Origin: DASPXY01 sp038227745
Lineage (GTDB): Bacteria > Planctomycetota > Planctomycetia > Gemmatales > Gemmataceae
DNA length: 6,616 bases
Direction: 5' to 3'
Assembly: GCA_038227745.1 (NCBI GenBank)
Contig: JBBRPS010000593.1
Location: 1 to 6,616 of the forward strand
In this document: positions 1 through 6,197 of the stretch, in pieces
Position numbering within the stretch: position 1 is the stretch's first letter
How the letters are laid out: each line of letters starts with the position of its first letter
Notes under the pieces: generated by a model
Seen by the model: only the letters and a program-made list of their open reading frames with translations
Told to the model about the DNA's origin: nothing
Database searches by the model: none
Translations under genes and position numbers: made by a program

Positions 1-42
1 AGCCGCGAGCCTCGGGCGAGCGCTCGCCCGAGGCGCGCGGCT
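1..42. repeat. 42-bp GC-rich near-perfect palindrome
   Basis: Bases 9-34 form a perfect 26-bp palindrome centred between 21 and 22. The symmetry extends to 1-42 with a single mismatched pair (A8 against G35), so 20 of 21 pairs match. In RNA it would make a very stable hairpin on either strand. No T-run follows it on the + strand, so it is not a standard intrinsic terminator for + transcripts. On the - strand its downstream side lies outside the window. It ends only 15 nt before the Shine-Dalgarno of the gene at 72, which leaves no room for a separate promoter. It may be a REP-like intergenic palindrome, a protein-binding site or a terminator of a gene to the left. Confidence 0.8.
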
Positions 43-71
43 AAACTTTCACATTGCGGAGGGCGGTTGTT

Positions 72-626
72 ATGCGGCGTGTGTTGGGCACCGGGATCTT
101 CGTGGCCGTCTGCGTCGGCTGGCTGGGGGCGGCGGACAGCGCCCGTGGGCAGGAGAGCCCCTCCGCCAAGGCCACCCGCAAGAAGCTGAAGCAGAAGATC
201 ACCGTCGAGTTGAAGGAAGTCGGCATCAAGGACGCGGTCGATGAGATCCGCCGCGAGTTCGACAACCGCCTCGGCATCAAGATCGACAACGTCTCCGGCA
301 TCTCCAACAACTCCAAGATCACCGTCGTCGCCAAGGACCAGCCCCTGGAGAAGATCCTCAACGAGATGTGCGACAAGTACGACATGGGCTACTTCGTCAA
401 GTCCGACCCCAAGGACCGCCTCGACGGCTGGATCATCCTGCGCAAGAACGCCAAGGCCAAGGAGCGCGGCTACGAGGAGGGCAAGGAACCCAAGGGCAAG
501 GCCTCGCTGGCCCCGGGGGCGCCGGCCGCCGGCGCTGCGTTGCCGCCAGCCCTCTTCCTGGGCGCCGCAATCCGCCGGGAAGCCCCGGTCGCCCTGGCGG
601 CCCGGCAGCGGACCGCGCTCGCGTGA
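72..626 (+). CDS. Small secreted protein with STN-like (secretin/TonB N-terminal-like) domain
   Basis: The product has 184 residues. I chose the ATG at 72 because GGAGGG (58-63) lies 8 nt upstream and a signal peptide follows at once; a TTG at 54 would add six residues and swallow that site. Residues 1-26 look like a signal peptide (Arg-Arg, hydrophobic stretch, Ala-rich cleavage area ending near ARG-QE). Residues 42-126 show a beta-alpha-beta pattern: a strand 'ITVEL', a helix with DAVDEIRREF, then 'SKITV', 'PLEKILNEM', 'MGYFV' and 'DGWIIL'. This resembles the short STN/secretin N0-type fold, in which a strand is followed by 'pLeeaLd.l' and a final strand. Residues 127-144 are Lys/Glu-rich and 145-184 are Ala/Pro/Arg-rich without clear structure. 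A late frameshift in the tail cannot be excluded, but no other frame is more convincing. It probably acts in the periplasm; its role is unknown. It converges on the Ton-like operon. Confidence 0.8.
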   Translation: MRRVLGTGIFVAVCVGWLGAADSARGQESPSAKATRKKLKQKITVELKEVGIKDAVDEIRREFDNRLGIKIDNVSGISNNSKITVVAKDQPLEKILNEMCDKYDMGYFVKSDPKDRLDGWIILRKNAKAKERGYEEGKEPKGKASLAPGAPAAGAALPPALFLGAAIRREAPVALAARQRTALA

Positions 627-650
627 GGGAAACCACGGAACAAAGACAGT

Positions 651-692
651 AAAGAGAAAGCCCACGGGTGGCAACCCGTGGGCTTTCTCTTT
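651..692. terminator. Bidirectional intrinsic terminator between convergent genes
   Basis: Bases 651-669 pair perfectly with 674-692, giving a 19-bp stem with a GGCA loop (670-673). The outer part of the stem is A-rich on the left and T-rich on the right (AAAGAGAAAG / CTTTCTCTTT), and a T/C-rich tract continues to about 714. A + transcript would therefore form a GC-rich hairpin followed by a U-rich run, and a - transcript would see the mirror image. It lies 24 nt after the stop at 626 and 40 nt beyond the operon stop at 733, exactly where two convergent units need a shared terminator. Confidence 0.85.
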
Positions 693-732
693 TCTCTCTC
701 TTTGTCTCTTTTTCGTGTACTCCGTTGTTTCC

Positions 733-2349
733 TCAGTTCGCGGCCAACCGCTTCTCGCCCATGTCGCGGTAGTAGAGCGGCAGGTGGCGGTAGTACACCT
801 CCAGCGTCAGCAGCGACAGCGACGTGATCATCAGCCGGCCGCCCGCGGCGCCGTGGCCATCGCCGACCGACGACCAGCTACCCTGCACGTCGGAGCCGGG
901 CGTCGCGTTCTTCTCCTGGGTCTGCACCAGGTTGGAGCGCATCTTGTCGTTCCACTTCTTCCAGCTGTCGCCGCCGAAATGGTGCAGGACCTGGGTGGCG
1001 TAGTAGTAGTAGTAAATGTTCTTGCTGCGGCCGGGCGGCAGCACCTCGAGGTTCTTCTCGACGCCCTTGATCATCTTGAGGTTCTGCGAGCCCCAGTTCT
1101 GCAGGTACTGGCGGCAGAGCAGGCCGACGGCGCTCATGGTCGGGCTGCCGCCCTTGCCGACGTAGCCGTAACTCTGCGTGGCATCGTCGCAGCAGTCGTT
1201 GAGGTAGCTGATGGCCTTCTTCATGGTCATCTCGGGGACGTCCAGATTCGCCATCTGCGCGCTCTTGAGGGCCATCACGACCCAGCCGGTCACCGACGTG
1301 TCGCCCGGCTCATTCGGCGAGTAGCGCCAGCCGCCGGCGCTGTGCTGCGCCTTGACGAGGTAGTAGATCGCCATCTGGGCCGGGCGGCGCAGTGCCGGAT
1401 CCTGGCTCAGGCCATACGCCTCGCACAGGGCGATGGCGGCCAGCGAGTGGGCGTACATACCGCCGCCCAGGTTGCCCGTCTTCTTGTCCTGCTTGCGCAT
1501 CAGGAACGCCAGGCCCTTCTCGATCGGCTTGTCGTAGGGATTCTCGGAACTGTTCTTGGCCTTCTTGTGCGTGTAGCCGGCGCCGAGGAGAGGGAGCAGG
1601 CCGAACGCCGTGCCGGCGGTGTCGTTACTCTGGCCGCGGTCCTTGAAGCGGCCGCCGTCCAGGGGGAAGCTGCCGTCGCGCGCCTGCAGCCGCACCAGCC
1701 ACTTCAGGCCGAGGGCCACCGCCGCCTCGGTCTCCTTGGTGCCGCCGCCGTCACGCAGGGCCTTGTTGCGGGTGGCGCCGCTGCGGCCGTAGAACGTGCC
1801 GGCCAGCGGCATGCCGCGCAGACTGTAACCGCCCGGCATGCCGATCTCACTGCCGGTACCTGGCATGTCCCCCTTGATCGCGCCGCCCTGTCCCATCCCC
1901 AGGCCGTAAGGCGCCGGCAGGTTCGTCGGCGGGTTGTCCTTGCTGCCGTTGAGGATGCCGACCGGCTCGTCGGGGTTGACGACGCCGGGGACGCTGACCT
2001 CGTCCTTGCGGTCGAGCTTGTAGTTGATGTTCGTGTCCGGTTCCTGGGCGGCCGGGTCCACGTCGGTGATGGTCAGGGGATCCTTACTCTCCGGCTCGGG
2101 CGCCGGGTCGGCCTGCACGATGGCCTCGGCCTTCGTTTCCTCCAGGGGAGGACGGGACGCGCCCGCGGATGCCGGGGCGCTGAGGAGGTACAGAGCGAAG
2201 AGGATGCCGCCGTTGAACAGGCAGCTGATGAGAACGGCCGGGAATACCAGGAGCAGGCTGACGCCGGTCCGGCCCATCGGCACGGAGGGCTCGCGGATGA
2301 GCGCCGGCTTCGCGGCGGGTTTGGGCCGTGAGTTCTCTTGCATGGACAT
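733..2349 (-). CDS. Membrane-anchored prenyltransferase/squalene-cyclase repeat (alpha/alpha toroid) protein, TonB-like topology
   Basis: The product has 538 residues. The ATG at 2349 has an AGGAAGGA stretch about 10 nt upstream; a second ATG two codons later (2343) is possible. Residues 1-30 are a short basic cytoplasmic tail, 31-58 one membrane helix and 60-205 a Pro/Gly/Asp-rich spacer. Residues 206-525 are an alpha/alpha toroid with repeated helix-turn units: 'GLKWLVRLQARDGSF' (214-228), 'GLAFLMRKQ' (279-287), 'AQHSAGGWRYSP' (334-345) and 'YYYYYATQVLHHFGG' (446-460). It closes with 'SLSLLTLEVYYRHLPLYY' (510-527). This matches the squalene-hopene-cyclase/prenyltransferase repeat family in the form common in planctomycetes. 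The cyclase DxDD acid motif is absent: the likely corresponding stretch reads 'PGDTSVTGW' (348-356), so true terpene cyclisation is doubtful. The membrane helix carries S42, N46, L53 and S57 at the spacing of the TonB SHLS motif. It is the last gene of the operon with exbB/exbD genes, so I infer a periplasmic effector of that motor. The fold call is firm; the role is inference. Confidence 0.88.
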   Translation of the reverse strand: MSMQENSRPKPAAKPALIREPSVPMGRTGVSLLLVFPAVLISCLFNGGILFALYLLSAPASAGASRPPLEETKAEAIVQADPAPEPESKDPLTITDVDPAAQEPDTNINYKLDRKDEVSVPGVVNPDEPVGILNGSKDNPPTNLPAPYGLGMGQGGAIKGDMPGTGSEIGMPGGYSLRGMPLAGTFYGRSGATRNKALRDGGGTKETEAAVALGLKWLVRLQARDGSFPLDGGRFKDRGQSNDTAGTAFGLLPLLGAGYTHKKAKNSSENPYDKPIEKGLAFLMRKQDKKTGNLGGGMYAHSLAAIALCEAYGLSQDPALRRPAQMAIYYLVKAQHSAGGWRYSPNEPGDTSVTGWVVMALKSAQMANLDVPEMTMKKAISYLNDCCDDATQSYGYVGKGGSPTMSAVGLLCRQYLQNWGSQNLKMIKGVEKNLEVLPPGRSKNIYYYYYATQVLHHFGGDSWKKWNDKMRSNLVQTQEKNATPGSDVQGSWSSVGDGHGAAGGRLMITSLSLLTLEVYYRHLPLYYRDMGEKRLAAN

Positions 2350-2398
2350 GCCTGGTCGTTCCTTCCTCGTGTCGGTACTTGTGGAGTCTGCTACGCCT

Positions 2399-2428
2399 AT
2401 TATGCGGCCGCCGTCTCTGTTACCGCAA
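2399..2428 (-). promoter_or_regulatory. Possible internal promoter before the toroid gene
   Basis: In the 97-nt gap between the last two operon genes, the - strand reads TTGCGG (2428-2423), an 18-nt spacer, then CATAAT (2404-2399), which is five of six to TATAAT. Transcription would start near 2392 and give a leader of about 43 nt. The -35 element is weak (TTG only). This gap is wider than those within the exbB/exbD part, which fits some independent expression of the toroid gene. Confidence 0.35.
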
Positions 2429-2446
2429 GGAAAATCCCGGAAAGTC

Positions 2447-3736
2447 TCAGGGCGTCGTCCCGTGCCCGGGCGCCTCGCCCGACGCCGGCGGCGAGGTGCC
2501 GTTCCTCTTGCCGTCGCCGGGCGGTTCCGGCTCCGAGAACGCCCCCTCCTCCTCCGCGAAGCGCTGGTCCTCCAGCCGGTGCAGCCGCGCCCGGACCTGC
2601 CGGTCGGTGCGCCGATACCACAGGTTGATGCCCAGCATCAGGCCGACCGTGATCGCGACGAAGCCGATGATACCGAACAGCACCGGCCCCGGCAGCGGCG
2701 AGCTGGGTTGAGCGTCCGACCGCGCGGCGGGCTGGCCCTTGAGCGTCGGGGCGACGAACATCAGCGTGTTGATCTTTCGCGCCTGCCCCTTGGCGTCCCT
2801 CTCGACCACCTCATAGCCCCATTTCTTGAAGAAGTAGCCGTCGAAGGACACCTTGCGGTTGAGGTCCTCGCCCTCTTTAAGGTTCGCGGGCAGGTCAGTG
2901 AAGTGTACGCACACGGGCGGAGTGCGCGTGTTGGGCCGGTGCAGGTAGATCCAGCCCACGTAAACGTGCGGGACGCCCTGGCGCTGGGCCAGGACGGGCG
3001 CGTCCTCGCGGGAAAGGCGCTTCAGCAGGCCCTCCATGTGAACGATCTCGCCGCGATACTTCTTCGGCTGGACGAACAGCTGGTCGAAGTTGAGATGGCT
3101 GTTCTCGGCGGCGTTCTTCGCGAACAGATCCACGGCCGTCTGGTGGGCGAGGACGACGGCCTGGCTGTAGACGCGGTACTCCTCGTAGCCGCCGCGGTTG
3201 CGCGGCTGGAGCAGTTCGTCGGCCGCCTTGCCGCGGAGGTCCATGAACGGCTTCCCGTCGCGGACGGAGGCGAGCCAGTCGGCGTTCAGGGCTGGGGCAC
3301 GGTTCGGCTCCGGCTCGTCCCAGACCACCAGGCGCCGGCCCTGAGTGACCATGACCAGGGCGGCGAACGGGTCGCCAACCCCGGTGACCTGGGCGGACGC
3401 AGCGGCCGCGGCGCGCGGCCGGTCGAACCAGAACGTCCCGGCCGGCTCCGGGGCAGGGCGTTTCGCCACCGCCTGGGCCATGCCGAGCAGAGCTATCCGG
3501 GTGCCGAAGGGCTGCGTCCCGAACTGCGCCAGCGCCGCCTGGAGGAGCAGGCGCTGGCGGACGTCGATCCGCGTCGGATCCAGGGGGCGGGCGTTCACCT
3601 TCTTGCCCGCGGGCGGGGCGGCTGCGGCCGAAGGGGCGGCGAGGAAGAGGGCCGGTGCGGACACGATCAGCGCAGCCAGCAACGTGCCGGTCCTGACCCG
3701 GGATCGTTCCGCAAGCGATGAGTGCCGGATGGCCAT
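2447..3736 (-). CDS. Secreted/membrane protein of unknown function with C-terminal membrane helix
   Basis: The product has 429 residues and I do not recognise it as a named family. The ATG at 3736 has GAAGG 9 nt upstream and begins a clear signal peptide (residues 1-39: basic start, then 'TLLAALIVSAPALFLAAP', Ala-rich end). A GTG at 3871 overlaps the previous stop (GTGA) and would add 45 Arg/Pro-rich residues before the signal peptide, so I reject it. Residues 50-215 are a mixed periplasmic region. Residues 216-332 are rich in predicted beta strands ('YRGEIVHMEG', 'HVYVGWIYL', 'PVCVHFTDLP', 'VSFDGYFFKKWGYE', 'NTLMFVAPTL'), possibly an OB-like barrel. Residues 349-373 are a membrane helix, followed by 'YRRTDRQVRARL' and an acidic, Pro/Gly-rich tail of about 50 residues, which by the positive-inside rule faces the cytoplasm. 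It sits between exbD and the toroid gene on the same strand, so a structural or regulatory part of the same envelope complex is plausible but unproven. Confidence 0.85.
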   Translation of the reverse strand: MAIRHSSLAERSRVRTGTLLAALIVSAPALFLAAPSAAAAPPAGKKVNARPLDPTRIDVRQRLLLQAALAQFGTQPFGTRIALLGMAQAVAKRPAPEPAGTFWFDRPRAAAAASAQVTGVGDPFAALVMVTQGRRLVVWDEPEPNRAPALNADWLASVRDGKPFMDLRGKAADELLQPRNRGGYEEYRVYSQAVVLAHQTAVDLFAKNAAENSHLNFDQLFVQPKKYRGEIVHMEGLLKRLSREDAPVLAQRQGVPHVYVGWIYLHRPNTRTPPVCVHFTDLPANLKEGEDLNRKVSFDGYFFKKWGYEVVERDAKGQARKINTLMFVAPTLKGQPAARSDAQPSSPLPGPVLFGIIGFVAITVGLMLGINLWYRRTDRQVRARLHRLEDQRFAEEEGAFSEPEPPGDGKRNGTSPPASGEAPGHGTTP

Positions 3737-3867
3737 GGGGTTGTACCTTCTTGTCGTTAGACGCGCCCCGGGGCGGAAGAGTTCCCGCGGAATGGGTTGT
3801 CGGGCGCGGCGAGATGCTGTTTTCATCGCCCGGCTTGCCGGATTGGCCAGGGAACTCGGGAGAAGCC

Positions 3868-4446
3868 TCACGGCCCGATGGGCGCCGCGAAGCCGATGTT
3901 CGGGAACTTCGCGGCCTTGCAGGTGTCCTGCACCATGATGAAGTAGCCGTACTTCAGGTCCGCGTCGGCGTCGATGGTGATGTTGGTGCGGTCGCCGTCC
4001 GGGCCCTTGCGGATTTTCAGCAGCTCCTCCTTGAGGCGTTTCAGGCCGACGTCCAGCGGCGTGTCGGTGTCCGAGATGGTTTGCGCCTCGGTCTTCTCGG
4101 GGAGCTTGAGCTGAATCTGGCTCGGCTCGCCCTCGCCTTTCTTGCCTTCCTTCTTGCCCTTGGCGACCGCCTTGACCATCACGCGGATGGTCATCTTCGC
4201 CTTTTCCGGGTCCTCATCAACGGGGGGCGGTTCCTTCTCGTCCTTCTTGGGCGAGGCGGGTCCGGCGGAGGCGACCTTGGCCGGCGGCATCAGTTTGCCG
4301 TCGATGTGGGCCTCCAGCGCCGAGGGGTGGTAGGTCATGATGAAGAACGCCATCAGCTGGAACGACATGTCCAGCATGGGCGTGATGACCATGCCCAGGG
4401 CCACCCCTTCGCCCTCCTCGATGTGCCGCTTCCGTTGCCCCATCAT
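3868..4446 (-). CDS. ExbD/TolR-type biopolymer transport protein (second copy, with charged insert)
   Basis: The product has 192 residues. ATG 4446 is preferred over ATG 4443 because GAGGG is 8 nt upstream; that Shine-Dalgarno overlaps the stop codon of the preceding exbD (TGAGGG), and the gap is only 11 nt, which suggests translational coupling. Layout: cytoplasmic residues 1-16, one membrane helix 17-39 with 'TPMLDMSFQLMAFF', then the periplasmic domain. D26 is the membrane aspartate that ExbD/TolR uses for proton conduction. Residues 51-123 form a long Lys/Glu/Pro-rich segment interrupting the usual compact domain. The C-terminal part, 'TNITIDADADLKYGYFIMV' (154-172) and 'NIGFAAP' (183-189), is the typical ExbD ending. 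It would pair with the ExbB product in the inner membrane. The diverged sequence and the insert suggest a role different from the first ExbD. Confidence 0.92.
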   Translation of the reverse strand: MMGQRKRHIEEGEGVALGMVITPMLDMSFQLMAFFIMTYHPSALEAHIDGKLMPPAKVASAGPASPKKDEKEPPPVDEDPEKAKMTIRVMVKAVAKGKKEGKKGEGEPSQIQLKLPEKTEAQTISDTDTPLDVGLKRLKEELLKIRKGPDGDRTNITIDADADLKYGYFIMVQDTCKAAKFPNIGFAAPIGP

Positions 4447-4457
4447 AGAAACGTCCC

Positions 4458-4919
4458 TCAAGACGACGGGGGCTGATACAGCACCCGGAGTTGCCAGCGT
4501 TGATAGCCCGCCTTGGTGCAGGAGTCCAGGGCCTCCCAGACGTCCTTGTAGCGGGCGTCCTTGTGGGCGCGCAGGACGATCACCACCTTGATGTCCTTGG
4601 TCTCGCCGCGCTCGCGGGCCTCGCGGACGAGGGCCAGCTTCTCGCGCTCGACGTAGAGGCGCACCTTGCCGGGGGTGGACAGGTCGTCGCCGGTGCTGAC
4701 GAGGAGCTTGCCGGCCTTGCTCATGTTGAGGAAGACCCAGTTGTCGGCGGCCTGATCCATCGGGACCGCGGCCTGGGCGACGGGCAGGGCCACTTCCTCG
4801 TTGAGCTGATCGACGCGGACGAAGTTGACGGTGATCATGAAGAACATGATCAGCTGAAAGACCAGGTCCAGCAGGGGGATCAGGTTCGGTTCCGCGTTGC
4901 TGTCGCCGCCGCCGTGCAT
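4458..4919 (-). CDS. ExbD/TolR-type biopolymer transport protein (first copy)
   Basis: The product has 153 residues, near the usual ExbD/TolR length. The ATG at 4919 follows a modest GAGAGA site about 5 nt upstream. The N-terminus is very short (about 11 residues), then a membrane helix at 12-34 with the family signature 'EPNLIPLLDLVFQLIMFF'. D18 is the conserved membrane aspartate. The periplasmic domain holds 'WVFLNMSKAGKLLV' (61-74), 'KVVIVLRAHKDARYKDVWEA' (111-130) and a final 'LRVLY' strand (144-148), the ExbD beta-alpha pattern. It lies between exbB (80-nt gap) and the second exbD (11-nt gap) and belongs to the same proton-driven motor. TolR is an alternative name, but no TolA, TolB or Pal is present, so I leave the symbol open. 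Confidence 0.93.
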   Translation of the reverse strand: MHGGGDSNAEPNLIPLLDLVFQLIMFFMITVNFVRVDQLNEEVALPVAQAAVPMDQAADNWVFLNMSKAGKLLVSTGDDLSTPGKVRLYVEREKLALVREARERGETKDIKVVIVLRAHKDARYKDVWEALDSCTKAGYQRWQLRVLYQPPSS

Positions 4920-4954
4920 GGTGTCTCTCGAAGCTGGAGGTCAGGGGTCGGAAT

Positions 4955-4979
4955 ACAAGCCCGAAGCGCAAGCGAGGGA
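4955..4979. repeat. Possible dispersed intergenic repeat unit
   Basis: The gap between exbB and the first exbD contains 'CCGAAGCGCAAGCGAGGGA' preceded by ACAAGC (4955-4979). From memory, this string and its complement recur between genes in Gemmata-type genomes, where stray frames translate it as 'QARSASEG'. Beside it, AGGGA and TCCCT (4975-4988) can form a 5-bp stem around TCTC. I see only one copy in this window, so the repeat call rests on recollection and not on comparison here. Confidence 0.35.
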
Positions 4980-4999
4980 TCTCTCCCTGACTCCTCTGT

Positions 5000-5893
5000 T
5001 CACTCGCTCGGCTTGATGGCCCGCTGGTCGGCGCGGGCGACGGTGGCCGGGGTGGCAGCCGCCGGGGCGGCCGCCGGGACCGCCGCGGGCGCGCCCGCGC
5101 CGGCCTTCTTCGAGTTGTGGTACATCTGCGTCAGCAGGTCGTCGGCCAGGTTCGCGGTGTCCATCGTGATGCGCGTCAGTCGGTTCTTGTAGAAGGCATG
5201 ACAGAAGATAGCGGGCACCGACACGGCGATACCCAGCAGCGTCACCACGAGGGCGTGCGAGATGCCCGCGGCCAGCTTCTCCGGCTTCGGCGTGCCGCCG
5301 GCCGACAACTCCATGAACGCAAGGATCATGCCGAACACCGTGCCGACCAGACCGAGCATCGGACCGAGGGTGCCGATCGTGCCCAGGTAGTTGATGAGTT
5401 GGTCCTTGCCCGCCTTGACGCTCTCGACCATGTTCAGGGACGCCTCGCGGGCGTCCTCAATGCCGTACTGCAACCGTCCCATGCCCGCCGTCAGCACGCG
5501 GCCGAGGAAGGAATTGTCGTTACGGCACAACTCGAACGCCTGCTTGAACTGGCGCTTGTTGACGACGTCGGTGAATTCGTCGACGAAGTGCGGCGGCACC
5601 GCCACCCCTATGCGCAGGTCCATGGAGAGCAGCACGATCAGGGTCACCAGGCAGATCGACACGAGGAACAGCAGCGGCCCGAAGAACCAGCCGGCCGACT
5701 CGATGATGTGCGTGAAAAGATTGGCTTCCTTCTTCTCGACCGGCGCGGCCTCGGCGTCCTTCTTCTCTTCGCCCTCCTGGGCGCGGACGGGAGTCGGCGT
5801 ACTGGCGATCGCGCCGAAGGCGAAGGCCAGCACGAGGCAGGCGAGGACAAAGCGGGTAGAACGGGAAAGATTGCTCCCCACGGAGGCGTCCAT
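5000..5893 (-). CDS. MotA/TolQ/ExbB-type proton channel protein
   Basis: The product has 297 residues. ATG 5893 has AGGA 8 nt upstream and opens a signal-like segment; a TTG at 5932 lacks a comparable site. Residues 1-38 look like a signal peptide ending near 'RAQ', followed by an acidic linker (39-58). This N-terminal addition is absent from the short classical ExbB. Membrane helices are at about 69-91, 172-196 and 212-235, with a cytoplasmic domain (92-165) between the first two. The MotA/TolQ/ExbB core 'GTIGTLGPMLGLVGTVFGMI' (171-190) is clear. T185 and T218 match the two channel threonines of E. coli ExbB (T148, T181). The position matching its E176 is His213 in 'GISHALVVTLLG', and the third helix has no Glu. 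The C-terminal 36 residues are an Ala/Pro-rich tail. As first gene of the operon, it should form the pentameric stator around an ExbD pair. Confidence 0.93.
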   Translation of the reverse strand: MDASVGSNLSRSTRFVLACLVLAFAFGAIASTPTPVRAQEGEEKKDAEAAPVEKKEANLFTHIIESAGWFFGPLLFLVSICLVTLIVLLSMDLRIGVAVPPHFVDEFTDVVNKRQFKQAFELCRNDNSFLGRVLTAGMGRLQYGIEDAREASLNMVESVKAGKDQLINYLGTIGTLGPMLGLVGTVFGMILAFMELSAGGTPKPEKLAAGISHALVVTLLGIAVSVPAIFCHAFYKNRLTRITMDTANLADDLLTQMYHNSKKAGAGAPAAVPAAAPAAATPATVARADQRAIKPSE

Positions 5894-6191
5894 GTTGTGA
5901 TTCCTGGCAACGGTGAACGGGGATAAGGTCAAGGCGACTATGGCCGGCGCCGCGCTGGCCGGGTCGCGCGTTCCTGTCAGCGGCTGTCCGGGACGGCGGA
6001 CGGAACCGATCTCACCGGCGGTCGGGTGTGGCAGGTTTCCCTTGGACGCTCGGCGACCGGCTTCGGTTCCCTGGTTTCGACGCCGCCAGCTTTCCCCGCC
6101 GGCCCGGGAGCACGGGATACGTCAGCCCGATCGCGACGACAGGGTTGGCGGAGGCCGGTGCCGTGGGGAGGTTTGCATCGACAGCGAACAC
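5894..6191 (-). other. Long 5' leader of the exbB operon (no gene seen)
   Basis: About 300 nt separate the predicted transcription start (near 6191) from the exbB ATG. I find no credible gene on either strand: open frames here lack Shine-Dalgarno sites and give Arg/Pro-rich shadow translations. The stretch is GC-rich with several short inverted segments, for example around 5942-5961. It could fold extensively, but I recognise no riboswitch class. It is either an untranslated leader with a regulatory fold or spacer. Confidence 0.4.
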
Positions 6192-6197
6192 TCTCCC

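Noticed and set aside
1000..1014. GTA trinucleotide run as a possible phase-variable repeat
   Set aside because: It encodes five Tyr (residues 446-450) in a family motif that is normally Tyr/Trp-rich. Changes in units of three would not shift the frame, so switching is not supported.
241..2331. Open + strand frame of 696 codons opposite the toroid gene, and similar ones at 2024-3721 and 5117-5926
   Set aside because: These are antisense shadows caused by high GC content. The translations are Arg/Ala/Gly/Val-rich with no family features, while the opposite strand encodes recognisable proteins with Shine-Dalgarno sites.
3830..3841. CCGGCTTGCCGG as a terminator between the second exbD and the next gene
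   Set aside because: The stem is only 5 bp with no T-run on either strand, and the genes look co-transcribed.
3737..3871. GTG start at 3871 (GTGA overlap with the exbD stop) for the 429-residue protein
   Set aside because: It would place 45 Arg/Pro-rich residues before a clear signal peptide. ATG 3736 has its own well-spaced ribosome site.
4447..4971. N-terminal extension of the second exbD across the first exbD
   Set aside because: The upstream frame gives Arg/Gly/Pro-rich noise overlapping a convincing ExbD in another frame; ATG 4446 with GAGGG is a good start.
5894..5932. TTG start at 5932 for exbB
   Set aside because: It adds 13 polar residues before the signal peptide and lacks a good ribosome site; ATG 5893 has AGGA at 8 nt.
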